DNA of 64,000 nt, taken from contig NZ_JACXBP010000012.1 of the NCBI RefSeq assembly GCF_014773485.1, positions 1 to 64,000 on the forward strand. Direction: 5' to 3'. This document shows positions 8,559-17,263 of the stretch, one piece after another. The notes below the pieces were generated by a model. It saw only the letters and a list, made by a program, of their open reading frames with translations, ran no database searches and was not told where the DNA came from. Position 1 is the stretch's first letter. Each line of letters opens with the position of its first letter. Position numbers and translations under genes: made by a program. Origin of the DNA: Erwinia aphidicola. Its GTDB lineage: Bacteria; Pseudomonadota; Gammaproteobacteria; Enterobacterales; Enterobacteriaceae.

Positions 8559-8588
8559 TGTATACAAAAGTTGTGATTCCTGTGTACG
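8559..8588. promoter_or_regulatory. Candidate HpxS operator pair
   Basis: The divergent region contains the perfect palindrome TGTATACA (8559-8566) and a degenerate copy TGTGTACG (8581-8588), with centres 22 bases apart, about two helical turns. GTATAC-type palindromes suit FadR/FCD-class GntR regulators such as the adjacent hpxS product. The assignment is inference from position and symmetry. Confidence 0.4.
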
Positions 8589-8623
8589 CTTCCTGACAGA
8601 AATGATGTTGACCGGAGTAGGGA

Positions 8624-9343
8624 ATGAAGAGTGAAAGCGGGCTGAAAACGGCCTCCGACCTGGGTGACAAGGACGAACCCATCTATCAGGCGCTGATGAC
8701 CGCCATCGTTGAACATCAGTTACCTCCGGGGAGCAAATTACCTGAAGAGGCGCTCTCCGAAGTCTTTGGCGTTAGCCGGACCGGCATCCGCAAAGTGCTG
8801 CAACGCCTCGCCGCAGTGCAAATGATCACGCTAACGCCCAAACGTGGTGCACAGGTTGCCACGCCAACGGTGGAAGAGGCGCAGGATATCTTCCGCACCC
8901 GCAGCCTGATTGAGTGCGCCAATCTACCTGCCGTGCTGGCGCACTGCCAGGCACCGCATCTGGCAGCGCTGGAAAAGCTCAATCGCCAGGAGCAGCAGGC
9001 GCATGAGGATCATGACGGTGCCGCCGCCATCCGCCTCTCTGCCGCCTTCCATATTCAGCTTCAGGCTATCTCCGGCAATCAGGTACTGACCGAAATGGTG
9101 ACGCGCCTGACCCAACGCTCTTCGCTGGTGGTCGCTGCCTGGGGCGCACCGTGGCAACAGGGCTGCCGCTGTGACGATCACGATCGGCTGGTCGAGCTGC
9201 TGCGCGAGAAATCTCTTACCCGCCTGACTGACTCACTACGGCAACATTTCGATCATATTGTCGCCAGTCTGCGCTTTGAACGCAGTGGCGAGACGCTGCC
9301 GGACTTTGCCCGGCTCTTCGCCGCCACAGGAGCACGATCATGA
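8624..9343 (+). CDS. hpxS: GntR/FCD family transcriptional regulator of the allantoin genes
   Basis: A 239-residue GntR regulator. The winged helix occupies about residues 20-85 (PIYQALMTAIVEHQLPPGSKL, then LSEVFGVSRTGIRKVLQRL). The C-terminal all-helical FCD domain (about 90-220) has the His/Asp residues that usually bind a metal and a carboxylate ligand. It is the first gene of a set with hpxA and hpxB, overlapping hpxA by four bases, the arrangement known from Klebsiella hpxSAB. It probably senses allantoin or a downstream ureide; this is inferred. Confidence 0.82.
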   Translation: MKSESGLKTASDLGDKDEPIYQALMTAIVEHQLPPGSKLPEEALSEVFGVSRTGIRKVLQRLAAVQMITLTPKRGAQVATPTVEEAQDIFRTRSLIECANLPAVLAHCQAPHLAALEKLNRQEQQAHEDHDGAAAIRLSAAFHIQLQAISGNQVLTEMVTRLTQRSSLVVAAWGAPWQQGCRCDDHDRLVELLREKSLTRLTDSLRQHFDHIVASLRFERSGETLPDFARLFAATGARS

Positions 9344-10077
9344 ACAAGCAGGTCATCCAGGTCATCAACCCCAACACCAGCCAGGCGATGACGGAAACTA
9401 TCGGCGCGGCTGCGCGTGCGGTTGCAGGAGCCAATACCGAGATCCTCGCGGTCTGTCCGACGCAGGGCGTGCCCTCTATCGAAGGTCATTTTGATGAGGC
9501 CATTGCGGCGATTGGCGTACTGGAGCAGGTGAAAGCCGGGCGTGAGCAGGGCGTTAGCGGCCATGTTATCGCCTGTTTTGGCGATCCGGGGCTGCTGGCC
9601 GCGCGCGAGCTGGCGCAGGGGCCGGTGGTGGGCATTGCCGAGGCGGCGATGCATATGGCTACGCTGGTGGCGACGCGCTTTTCGGTTGTCACCACGCTGC
9701 CGCGCACGCTGGTCATTGCCCGTCATCTGCTTCAGCAGTACGGTTTTGAGCATCACTGCGCGGCGCTGCACGCTATCGATCTGCCGGTGCTGTCGCTGGA
9801 AGATGGTAGCGGTATCGCCCAGGAGAAAGTACGCCAGCGCTGTATACAGGCGAAGCGCGAAGATGGCAGCGGGGCAATTGTGCTGGGCTGCGGCGGCATG
9901 GCCGATCTGGCGCAGACGCTGACGCGTGAGCTGGGGATCCCAGTGATCGACGGCGTAACAGCCGCGGTCAAAATGGTCGAGTCGCTGCTGGCGCTGGGGT
10001 TAAACACCAGCAAACACGGCGATCTTGATTACCCGATACGAAAAAATCTGTCGGGCCAGTTTGAGCGCCTAAACTAA
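9340..10077 (+). CDS. hpxA: Allantoin racemase
   Basis: A 245-residue Asp/Glu/hydantoin racemase-family enzyme, thought to interconvert allantoin enantiomers so that both can be opened. The two catalytic cysteines are in VIACFGDPG (Cys79) and VLGCGGMAD (Cys184), each in its half of the pseudosymmetric fold. The N-terminal QVINPNTSQAM is the usual substrate-anchoring motif. Its start overlaps the hpxS stop (ATGA), and hpxB follows after 33 bases, so the three genes form one operon. Confidence 0.88.
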   Translation: MNKQVIQVINPNTSQAMTETIGAAARAVAGANTEILAVCPTQGVPSIEGHFDEAIAAIGVLEQVKAGREQGVSGHVIACFGDPGLLAARELAQGPVVGIAEAAMHMATLVATRFSVVTTLPRTLVIARHLLQQYGFEHHCAALHAIDLPVLSLEDGSGIAQEKVRQRCIQAKREDGSGAIVLGCGGMADLAQTLTRELGIPVIDGVTAAVKMVESLLALGLNTSKHGDLDYPIRKNLSGQFERLN

Positions 10078-10110
10078 GGCAATACCTTTCCGCGACCAGG
10101 GAGTCAAACC

Positions 10111-11070
10111 ATGAGTGATGTACCGGAAAAGAAAGAATACAGCTTTAACAAAAACTATCCGCGTGACCTGCGCGGTTACGCCGGGAATCCTCCCCATGCC
10201 GCCTGGCCTGGCAAGGCGAAGATCGCAGTGCAGTTCGTCCTCAATTATGAAGAGGGCGCGGAAAACAACGTTCTGCACGGTGACGCCGGTTCCGAACAGT
10301 TCCTGTCCGATATTATTGGCGCAGCCAGCTATCCTGAGCGCCATATGTCGATGGACTCGCTGTATGAGTACGGTTCGCGTGCCGGTTTCTGGCGTATTCA
10401 TAACGAGTTCCAGAAGCGCGGTCTGCCGCTGACGGTGTTTGGCGTGGCAATGGCGCTGGCCCGCCACCCGGAGATAGTCGCAGCGATTAAAGCCGCCGAT
10501 TATGACGTGGTCAGCCACGGCTGGCGCTGGATCCACTATCAGAGCATGGATGCTAAAACCGAACGTCAGCATATGCAGCAGGCGCTGGATACCCTGACCG
10601 ACCTGTTCGGCAAAACGCCGACCGGCTGGTACACCGGGCGCGACAGCCCGAACACGCGGCGTCTGGTGGTTGAGCAGGGCGGGCTGACCTACGACAGTGA
10701 CTATTACGGTGACGATCTGCCGTTCTGGACCCAGGTCACCTGCCAGGATGGCACCGTGAAGCCGCATCTGGTGATCCCGTACACGCTGGAGACTAACGAT
10801 ATGCGCTTCGCCACGCCGCAGGGCTTTAATACCGCCGAGCAGTTTTATACTTACCTGCGCGACAGCTTTGACGTGCTGTATGATGAGGGCGACAGCGCGC
10901 CGAAGATGTTGTCGATTGGCATGCACTGCCGCCTGCTGGGGCGCCCCGGCCGCTTCCGCGCCCTGCAGCGCTTCCTCGATCATATCCAGCAGCACGACAG
11001 AGTGTGGATCTGCACCCGTCAGCAGATTGCCGAGCACTGGGTGGCAAAACACCCGGCACCGGAAATTTAA
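10111..11070 (+). CDS. hpxB: Allantoinase, PuuE/polysaccharide-deacetylase type
   Basis: A 319-residue protein of the NodB/polysaccharide deacetylase superfamily, close to PuuE-type, cofactor-independent allantoinases. It opens the allantoin ring to allantoate. Family segments include YPRDLRGYAGNPPHAAWPG at the N-terminus, VQFVLNYEEGAEN, and GWYTGRDSPNTRRLVVEQGG near residue 170. It is last in the hpxSAB set. It is unrelated to the amidohydrolase-type AllB of E. coli. Confidence 0.88.
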   Translation: MSDVPEKKEYSFNKNYPRDLRGYAGNPPHAAWPGKAKIAVQFVLNYEEGAENNVLHGDAGSEQFLSDIIGAASYPERHMSMDSLYEYGSRAGFWRIHNEFQKRGLPLTVFGVAMALARHPEIVAAIKAADYDVVSHGWRWIHYQSMDAKTERQHMQQALDTLTDLFGKTPTGWYTGRDSPNTRRLVVEQGGLTYDSDYYGDDLPFWTQVTCQDGTVKPHLVIPYTLETNDMRFATPQGFNTAEQFYTYLRDSFDVLYDEGDSAPKMLSIGMHCRLLGRPGRFRALQRFLDHIQQHDRVWICTRQQIAEHWVAKHPAPEI

Positions 11071-11489
11071 TCGATTGCGGGCGGGTTCCTGATCTGAGGC
11101 ACCCCCACAAAAGATTGGATTTGAAGGTTATCGCGGGATGACAGGCGCCCGGTTTCAGGAGGGAGGGCTGCTTTCCGCACCGGCATGAATACATCCCTGT
11201 AGCGAGGCAGCACGGCCATCCCTGGCCGCGTGCCGAGGCCCGCAGGGAGCGTGTTTTGCCGTTCCGGCGTGCTCAGGCTGAGCTCAGACCGGTTTGCGGA
11301 CGTTTAGCGATGGAAATAATTCATGGGGAATTCATGAGTGTCTCCTCGCCCGTTTAGATCGCATAATTTATAAATTGGCTGAATTACTAATTCAAAAAGT
11401 GCGGATATTTGCTGTCGGCTCTTAATTATCGAGATATTGAGCATATAGTTATTGCGGGATGCGGTAATTACAAAATTAAGGATAAAACT
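11071..11489. other. 419-bp non-coding interval with a GC-rich palindrome and an AT-rich end
   Basis: No convincing gene is seen. Positions 11208-11233 contain an imperfect hairpin built on GCACGGCCA / TGGCCGCGTGC, which may end the hpxSAB transcript though it lacks a T run. From about 11300 composition shifts abruptly to AT-rich, continuing into the PAS/HTH gene that follows. That shift suggests the left edge of a segment of different origin. Confidence 0.45.
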
Positions 11490-12197
11490 ATGTGCCAAAA
11501 AGTGAAAGATTCAAAAATTCAACAGATCATTAATCCTTTTATCAGGTTTTGGGAGGGGAGTAGTGAGCCATGGATAGTAAAAAATAATCTTTCTCAATTC
11601 GTATATTCGAATGTGCGTATGAGAAATTTTATTGGTTTGCCAAAAGGTTTTAATATGGAGGGACTTTTCGATCGTGAGCTACCATTGGCAATACACGAAT
11701 TTGAACCTCAGTTTCAGGCCCACGATCGTAAAGTAGAAATCGCTAAAGATCGCGTAACTTCTGTAGAAGTTCATAATTTCGACCAACTGAACTATCTACA
11801 GCCCTGGTACTGTGAAAAATTCCCTATTCTGGATGAAGATGGCACACCCTTAGGCGTCATCGCACACTGTCGCCCGGTTGAGTCTGTTTTCATTACGCGC
11901 CTGGCGAAAATAAAAATCCCTACTTCGTTGATGTTTACTCCACCCACCGAAATATTCACTGATAAAGAGTGGGAGATCATCTTCTACACCTGTCAGTCAT
12001 TTACACCGAAAATGATCGAAGCCGCTATTGGCGTTCCCAACCGTACGGTGGAGGATATCCTATGTCGTATTTATAAAAAATCTGGTGTTGGTAATAAACG
12101 AGGCCTGATTGATTACTGCATTGAGCACGGCTTTAATAATTTTATTCCGCAAAGTATTTTCCAAAGCAGTGATTCAATTATGCCATTTGAACAATAG
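11490..12197 (+). CDS. PAS-like / LuxR-type HTH transcriptional regulator (TraJ-like architecture)
   Basis: A 235-residue protein with an N-terminal PAS-like sensory region (PWIVKNNLSQFVYSNVRMRN near residue 24, then LDEDGTPLGVIAHCRP) and a C-terminal LuxR-type helix-turn-helix (FTPKMIEAAIGVPNRTVEDI, residues about 173-192). The layout resembles chromosomal relatives of TraJ. The ATG at 11490 has AAGGA eight bases upstream and is preferred to a longer frame. The gene is distinctly AT-rich compared with both neighbours, suggesting acquisition. Its targets are unknown; a role in purine catabolism rests only on position. Confidence 0.7.
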   Translation: MCQKVKDSKIQQIINPFIRFWEGSSEPWIVKNNLSQFVYSNVRMRNFIGLPKGFNMEGLFDRELPLAIHEFEPQFQAHDRKVEIAKDRVTSVEVHNFDQLNYLQPWYCEKFPILDEDGTPLGVIAHCRPVESVFITRLAKIKIPTSLMFTPPTEIFTDKEWEIIFYTCQSFTPKMIEAAIGVPNRTVEDILCRIYKKSGVGNKRGLIDYCIEHGFNNFIPQSIFQSSDSIMPFEQ

Positions 12198-12219
12198 CCT
12201 TCTCAAAAGGGGGAGCAAA

Positions 12220-12516
12220 TCACGCTTCCCCATCATATCTTTTCTGCATTTTCACCTTCGCCTTGCGGCGCATCTCATAACGCGTGGGCCAGATCACTTC
12301 AGGCTTGATACCCAGCGTCAGCGCAATAATTTTCTCTCCTTTTGGCCACGGTCGCGTCAGGGCATTCGCCAGCGTGCCGCCCGCCAGACCGTATGCACGG
12401 GACAGCGAGGCAATAGAGTAGCCTTTAAGGCGTATAGCGCATTTTATCTCTTCGCGATGCCAGTCTTCATTAAGCGGTTTTGCTCTGGCAGCGATGCTGG
12501 GGCGGGTGGTGGTCAT
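12220..12516 (-). CDS. Nlp/Ner-family DNA-binding protein (SfsB-like)
   Basis: A 98-residue protein with the Ner/Nlp winged-helix fold. DWHREEIKCAIRLKGYSIASL near residue 18 and GLAGGTLANALTRPWPKGE near 43, then GIKPEVIWPTRY, match phage Mu Ner and E. coli SfsB/Nlp. Such proteins act as small repressors or activators. The start at 12516 has an AGGAG site; the longer frame adds an unlikely tail. It is convergent with the PAS/HTH gene and upstream of no obvious target. Confidence 0.82.
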   Translation of the reverse strand: MTTTRPSIAARAKPLNEDWHREEIKCAIRLKGYSIASLSRAYGLAGGTLANALTRPWPKGEKIIALTLGIKPEVIWPTRYEMRRKAKVKMQKRYDGEA

Positions 12517-12630
12517 GTGTCTCTCCTTTTCACATCGTTGGAAAGGGAGTTTTATCATCAGCAGGGGGACGTTGCCACCGTGTAAAGTACGGATCGTAAG
12601 GGGCCGTGAGCGGCCCCTGAAAAACGCAAT

Positions 12631-13014
12631 TTAGCTCATCAGGCTGACCTGGGCTGCAACAATCCGCCAGCCGCAGGGTAACCTGACCCAGGTCTGCTGC
12701 TGGCGACCTATTCGTTCGCTGCCTTCACGGGTAAACTCGGTGCTGCAGACCGCAAAGTCCTCGCCGTAGCTGGTTATTACGGTGTTCTGTAGCTGGCGGT
12801 CTAAGCCGGCAGACGGGCGTGAAGCGCGGAACTCTCTGATGGCATCAATACCGTACAGATTCTCCCCGGCCCCCAGGCGCACCGTACGCTCGTCATGCCA
12901 GAACAGTTCATCCAGTACCGCAACATTGTTGCTGATTAACGCCTCTTCATAGCGGTAAAACGCGGCGGTGACCTCGGCAAGAATGCCCGGGCGATCAATA
13001 TATTCACTTTTCAT
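12631..13014 (-). CDS. hpxZ: HpxZ, AtzH-like NTF2-fold protein of oxalurate catabolism
   Basis: A 127-residue NTF2-like (DUF3225/AtzH) protein: YRYEEALISNNVAVLDELFW near residue 19, then RLGAGENLYGIDAIREFRASR. Its exact role is not established; AtzH-type proteins accompany amidases of the AtzE kind. The ATG at 13014 begins one base after the hpxY stop, whereas the longer frame would overlap hpxY. Last gene of the hpxW-X-Y-Z minus-strand operon. Confidence 0.85.
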   Translation of the reverse strand: MKSEYIDRPGILAEVTAAFYRYEEALISNNVAVLDELFWHDERTVRLGAGENLYGIDAIREFRASRPSAGLDRQLQNTVITSYGEDFAVCSTEFTREGSERIGRQQQTWVRLPCGWRIVAAQVSLMS

Positions 13015-13015
13015 G

Positions 13016-14413
13016 TTATGACTCCATGCTGGCAGGCGCGGCCTGCGCAATGCCCATCTGCTCAAGCACGCGTGCAGCTCGCAGGCAGGCTTCCTCTTTA
13101 AAGGGGGCTGCGATCAACTGTAATCCGATTGGCAGCCCCGAGGAAGTGCGCAGTGGTACGGTGGTGACGGGCAGGCCCAGGAATGAGATCGGCTGCGTCA
13201 GTATCCCCATGCTGGCGCGCACCGGCAGATCGCTGCCGTTAATGCGCATGCTTTCCTGACCAATCAGCGTAGCGCTGGTCGGCGTGGCCGGGGCGATCAG
13301 CACATCGACCTCGGCAAAGCGTGCCAGCACCTGCTGCTGAAAATGACGGCGGAAGCGCTGGGCCTGCACATACCATGCGGAGGGGATCATCGCCCCGGCC
13401 AGCAGGCGCTCGCGCGACAGCGGCTCGAAGCGCTCTGGCGAATGGCGCAGTGCGGGCAGGTAGTGATTGCCGCCCTCGGACGCCGTAATAATAAAAGCCG
13501 CCGCGCGCGCCAGTTCGGCTTCCGGCAGCACTATCTCATCATTGACGTTGAGCGCTTTCGCCGCCTGAGCCACCGCCAGCCGTGCATCGTCGTCACACCA
13601 CTGCTGGAAATAGCCGCCCAGCACGCCGCAACGCAAGCCTTCCATCCCGCGCTCCAGCAGGGGGGCGACTGGCTGCATGGCTTTCTCCGCCTGGAAACTG
13701 TCCTGCGCATCACGCCCCTGAAGCGCATCGTAGACCTGCGTCAGGTCGCTGACGCGGCGCGCAAAGGGGCCGATATGGTCGAGGCTGGCAACAAAAGGAT
13801 GGCTGCCGCTGCGCGACAGGCGGCCAAAGGTCGGTTTCAGGCCGAAGATGCCGCACAGCGAAGCGGGCACGCGAATCGACCCGTTGGTATCGGTGCCGAG
13901 AGAGAAGTGGACCACTCCGGCAGCGACGGCGGCGGCAGAACCGCCGGAAGAGCCTCCGGCAATGCGCGTCAGATCGTGCGGGTTATGGGTTGCCCCGTAG
14001 TGGCTGTTTTCAGTGGTAAAACCGTAGGCGTAAGCATCCATATTGAGCATACCGGAAAGCAGGCCACCGCTGGCGGCCAGCTTGTGGACCGCCCAGGCAT
14101 CCTGACGCGCCGCCGTGCGGTTGCTGAACAGGCTGGCTCCCGCCAGGGTGCTGTGACCGGCCACGTCGAACAGATTTTTCACGGCATAGGGTACGGCAGC
14201 CAGCGCGGGCAGCGGCTGGCCTTCACGCTTCAGGCGATCGAGGCGGTCAGCCTCCTGTAACATGCGCTCCTGAGTGACGTGGGTCCAGGCGTTCAGCGCG
14301 GGATTATGGCGCTCAATATTTGCCAGCGTCTGGCTGGCGATATCGCGCGCGCTCAGCTCACCCGCCGCCAGCGCGCGTTTCAGTTCTGCAATCGATAAGG
14401 ACGCCAGATTCAT
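13016..14413 (-). CDS. hpxY: HpxY, AtzE-family amidase
   Basis: A 465-residue amidase-signature enzyme. The Ser-cisSer-Lys triad is visible: Lys79 in PYAVKNLFDVAG, Ser155 in AGGSSGGSAAA and Ser179 in GTDTNGSIRVP. It is close to AtzE-type hydrolases that act on carboxylated ureas; in this cluster it is associated with breakdown of oxalurate or oxamate. The start overlaps hpxX by four bases (ATGA), suggesting translational coupling with HpxX, the GatC/AtzG-like partner. Confidence 0.87.
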   Translation of the reverse strand: MNLASLSIAELKRALAAGELSARDIASQTLANIERHNPALNAWTHVTQERMLQEADRLDRLKREGQPLPALAAVPYAVKNLFDVAGHSTLAGASLFSNRTAARQDAWAVHKLAASGGLLSGMLNMDAYAYGFTTENSHYGATHNPHDLTRIAGGSSGGSAAAVAAGVVHFSLGTDTNGSIRVPASLCGIFGLKPTFGRLSRSGSHPFVASLDHIGPFARRVSDLTQVYDALQGRDAQDSFQAEKAMQPVAPLLERGMEGLRCGVLGGYFQQWCDDDARLAVAQAAKALNVNDEIVLPEAELARAAAFIITASEGGNHYLPALRHSPERFEPLSRERLLAGAMIPSAWYVQAQRFRRHFQQQVLARFAEVDVLIAPATPTSATLIGQESMRINGSDLPVRASMGILTQPISFLGLPVTTVPLRTSSGLPIGLQLIAAPFKEEACLRAARVLEQMGIAQAAPASMES

Positions 14414-14598
14414 GCTTTATATACCCCCGCCACTTCAAGGCGATCGTCGAGCGGGAAAGCCATCAGCGGCGCCGCCATCGCGGCAATGCGGCTAAACTGA
14501 GTCAGCAGTTCGGCGCGGCGAGTCTCGTCCAGCTCCAGCGCCAGCACCTGCTCCATCTGTGCCACGTAGGCTGCCCAGTCGGGTGTGTCTTGTTTCAT
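14410..14598 (-). CDS. hpxX: HpxX, DUF4089/AtzG-like small subunit
   Basis: A 62-residue DUF4089 protein (WAAYVAQMEQVLALELDETR, ending AFPLDDRLEVAGVYKA). Proteins of this kind (AtzG, GatC) form a belt around an AtzE/GatA amidase, so HpxX is probably the obligate partner of HpxY. The overlap of start and stop codons with hpxY supports fixed stoichiometry. It lies 35 bases downstream of hpxW. Confidence 0.85.
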   Translation of the reverse strand: MKQDTPDWAAYVAQMEQVLALELDETRRAELLTQFSRIAAMAAPLMAFPLDDRLEVAGVYKA

Positions 14599-14633
14599 GA
14601 TCTCTCCCCTGTCTCTTTAAATTTTCAACTCGG

Positions 14634-16220
14634 TTAAAAACCGGCCGCGCTGCCGTTGCTGCGCGGGTCGAAGGCGCCTTCCAGCATGCCGTTGATGTGG
14701 CGCACAATCGCTCCGGCATGGCCGACGGCCTCGCTGAAATCCGCTAACATCTCCACTTCATGCCCCAGCTCGCGCAGCGTGGCAACGGTCTCTGCGCTGA
14801 AGCGCCCCTCCAGCTTTAACGAATCCGATGCCTGGCCCCAGGTCCGGCCCAGCAGCCAGCGCGGAGCACCGATAGCCTGTTGCAGCGCCATCCCCTGAAT
14901 TACATGGCGGGTAAAAATCGCCGCCTGGGTTTGCGGCTGGCCGTCCCCGCCCATCGAGCCATACACCATGGTGCGGCCATCCGTCAGGCGCGCCGCCGCC
15001 GGATTCAGGGTATGGAAAGGCTGTTTGCCCGGTACCAGCGCCAGCAGATGCTCAGGATCGAGGCTGAAAGAGGCACCGCGGTTCTGCCAGGTGATGCCGG
15101 TACCCGGGATCACCACGCCGCTACCGAATTCATGGTATATGCTCTGAATAAAGCTCACCGCCAGCCCGCTGCTGTCCATCACCCCCATCCACACCGTGTC
15201 GCCCGGGCCTTTGCCGGTGCCCCACGGCGCGGCGCGATCCACATCGACGCATGCAGCCAACTGCTGCAATCGATCGCTGTCGAGCAGCGCCTGCATCTCT
15301 TCCCGCATATGCAGCGGGTCGGTGATGTGCTGGTCGCGCAGGCCAAAGGCCAGCTTGGTGGCTTCGACAATGCGGTGAATGGTTTGCGCTTCGTCAGCAT
15401 CTGCCATTGCCAGATGGTCGGTAATGCCGAGGATCGCCAGCGAAACCAGGCCCTGAGTGGGCGGCGGCATATTGAATACGTCGCCGTACTGATGGCGGAT
15501 GCGCAGCGGCCTGCGGCGTTTTGCCTGCTGGCGGTTGAGATCTTCCAGCGTTACCGGCATGCCAAGGCGTGACATCTCGCTGGCAATCTGGCGCGCCAGC
15601 GGACCGCGATAGAAGCTCTCCAGCCCGGCTTCTGCCAGGTGGATTAAGGTCGCCGCCAGTTCGGGCTGGGTGAAGCGGCTACCGGGGCGGGGCACTTCGC
15701 CATCGGGCAGAAAGGTCGCGGCAAAGCCGGGCTGATTAGCCAGCTCGGCATGTTTACTGGCGGTGGCCACCGCCTGGGATTCCGTCACTGGAATTCCGTC
15801 AGCAGCATAGCGGATGGCATCGGCCAGCAGGCGCGGCAGCGGGCGCTGCTGGCCGCCCAGCTCTTTGGATACCGCCAGCGCTTCCTCCCAGCCGCTGACG
15901 GTTCCCGCTACGGTAAGTGCCGATTCAGGACCGCGATGCGGGATGGTGGCGTGGCCCTGGTAGAAATCGATTGAGGCCAGCGAACCGGCGGCACCGCTGG
16001 CGTCAATGGCGATCGGCTCGCCGTTTGGCGGCAGGATCAACCAAAAACCATCACCGCCCAAACCGTTCATATGCGGGTAGACCACGGCGATAGTGGCAGC
16101 CGCAGCAACCATCGCTTCAATGGCATTGCCGCCTTCGCGTAATACACCCAGTGCGCTTTCTGATGCCAGGTGGTGAGGTGTGACCGCCATACCCAGCGGC
16201 GCGATATTGCTTTGATTCAT
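14634..16220 (-). CDS. hpxW: Oxamate amidohydrolase, gamma-glutamyltransferase fold
   Basis: A 528-residue Ntn-hydrolase of the gamma-glutamyltranspeptidase superfamily, known in Klebsiella to release ammonia from oxamate. The precursor is cleaved before a Thr nucleophile, here Thr342 in GKGPGDTVWMGVMD. NGLGGDGFWLI near residue 52 and YGSMGGDGQPQTQ in the small subunit are conserved. There is no signal peptide (MNQSNIAPLGMAV), unlike periplasmic GGT, so it should be cytoplasmic. First gene of hpxWXYZ, with a sigma-54 site upstream. Confidence 0.9.
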   Translation of the reverse strand: MNQSNIAPLGMAVTPHHLASESALGVLREGGNAIEAMVAAAATIAVVYPHMNGLGGDGFWLILPPNGEPIAIDASGAAGSLASIDFYQGHATIPHRGPESALTVAGTVSGWEEALAVSKELGGQQRPLPRLLADAIRYAADGIPVTESQAVATASKHAELANQPGFAATFLPDGEVPRPGSRFTQPELAATLIHLAEAGLESFYRGPLARQIASEMSRLGMPVTLEDLNRQQAKRRRPLRIRHQYGDVFNMPPPTQGLVSLAILGITDHLAMADADEAQTIHRIVEATKLAFGLRDQHITDPLHMREEMQALLDSDRLQQLAACVDVDRAAPWGTGKGPGDTVWMGVMDSSGLAVSFIQSIYHEFGSGVVIPGTGITWQNRGASFSLDPEHLLALVPGKQPFHTLNPAAARLTDGRTMVYGSMGGDGQPQTQAAIFTRHVIQGMALQQAIGAPRWLLGRTWGQASDSLKLEGRFSAETVATLRELGHEVEMLADFSEAVGHAGAIVRHINGMLEGAFDPRSNGSAAGF

Positions 16221-16258
16221 TCCATTCTCGTCGTCCAGATTGCTGATAGCTTAATATA

Positions 16259-16274
16259 AGCAATAGCCGTTCCA
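16259..16274 (-). promoter_or_regulatory. Sigma-54 promoter for hpxWXYZ
   Basis: On the minus strand the sequence reads TGGAACGGCTATTGCT. It has the -24 GG and -12 GC ten bases apart and one mismatch to the TGGCAC-N5-TTGCW core. It would start transcription about 28 bases before the hpxW ATG. With the site at 17455 it suggests nitrogen control of both arms. Confidence 0.65.
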
Positions 16275-16419
16275 GTTTGCCGGATGATGGACGCAGGGAA
16301 TTGAAAAACTGTCGGTCAGCACCGGTTTTAACAAAAAATGTTTAGTGCGCCGCGCTACAGACGGGCACGTTATTTGTATATCATCCAGACCGTGAAACAA
16401 AAGTTACAGGGCAGAAGCC

Positions 16420-17259
16420 ATGAAGCAGCTTGATGAACGCCTGCGCAGCCATTACGCACAGCTGTCGCCGCAGGAACAGCGTATCGCCGATTTTGCCTTT
16501 GACCATTTCGACGATCTGATCAGCTATAACAGCGCGGAGCTGGCGCGCCTGAGTGGGGTCTCGAAGGCTACGGTCAGCCGCCTGTTTAAGCGCCTGGGCT
16601 ATGAAAAATATAAGGATATGCGCGACGAGCTGCGTACCCTGCGCCAGAGTGGGATGCCGCTGACCGACAACCGCGATGCAGTGCAGGGCAACACGCTGCT
16701 GGCGCGCCACTACAAGCAGGAGATGGCCAACCTCACCCAGTGGGTTAACGCTATCGATACCGGGCAGTTGGGAGAGGTGGTGCAGGCGTTGTCCAACAGT
16801 AAACGCATTTTTATCATTGGCTTACGTAACGCGTATCCGGTGGCGTTGCACCTGCGACAGCAGCTGCTTCAGGCCCGCGCCCAGGTGCACTTACTGCCGC
16901 AGCCGGGCCAGACGCTTGCCGAGGAGCTGGTGGATCTCACGCCCGACGATCTGGTGGTGGTGATGGCTTTCCGCCGCCGTCCGCGCATCATCCGCCCGCT
17001 GCTGCAGCAGCTGCAGCAGAGCGGCATCCCAACGCTGGCGCTGTGCGAGCCGCAGGCGCAGGGCGTCATTGCTCTGGCGCGCTGGCAGCTCTGCGCCCCG
17101 CTCGACAGCGTTTCGGCGTTTGACAGCTACGCCGCGGCCAACAGCCTGATCAACCTGCTGGCGAATGCAGTGCTGCATGAACTGTTAAGCGATGGCCGCC
17201 AGCGCATTCATCAGATCGCCGACCTTTACAGCCAGCTGGATGAACTGGAACAGCGCTAA
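16420..17259 (+). CDS. hpxU: MurR/RpiR family regulator HpxU
   Basis: A 279-residue RpiR-type regulator. The HTH_6 domain is at about 1-75 (LSPQEQRIADFAFDHFDDLIS, then LSGVSKATVSRLFKRLGYEKY). A SIS sugar/ureide-sensing domain follows at about 120-250 (RIFIIGLRNAYPVALHLRQQ, DDLVVVMAFRRRPRIIRPLL). It is divergent from hpxW across a 199-base gap and precedes the ABC transporter, so it probably controls oxalurate/oxamate or ureide genes. The ligand is unknown. Confidence 0.82.
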   Translation: MKQLDERLRSHYAQLSPQEQRIADFAFDHFDDLISYNSAELARLSGVSKATVSRLFKRLGYEKYKDMRDELRTLRQSGMPLTDNRDAVQGNTLLARHYKQEMANLTQWVNAIDTGQLGEVVQALSNSKRIFIIGLRNAYPVALHLRQQLLQARAQVHLLPQPGQTLAEELVDLTPDDLVVVMAFRRRPRIIRPLLQQLQQSGIPTLALCEPQAQGVIALARWQLCAPLDSVSAFDSYAAANSLINLLANAVLHELLSDGRQRIHQIADLYSQLDELEQR

Positions 17260-17263
17260 TGGG

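Noticed and set aside
10069..11052. Long open frame of 327 codons antisense to hpxB
   Set aside because: It mirrors the codon bias of a GC-rich real gene with clear PuuE-type identity on the plus strand; the antisense product is low-complexity and has no start signal.
12109..12585. 158-codon frame across the end of the PAS/HTH gene
   Set aside because: It runs out of frame through the regulator and antisense to the Nlp gene, both well supported.
16363..16380. Second sigma-54-like site (GGCAC-N5-TTGTA) before hpxU
   Set aside because: The invariant GC of the -12 element is GT here, so the match fails at the most important position.
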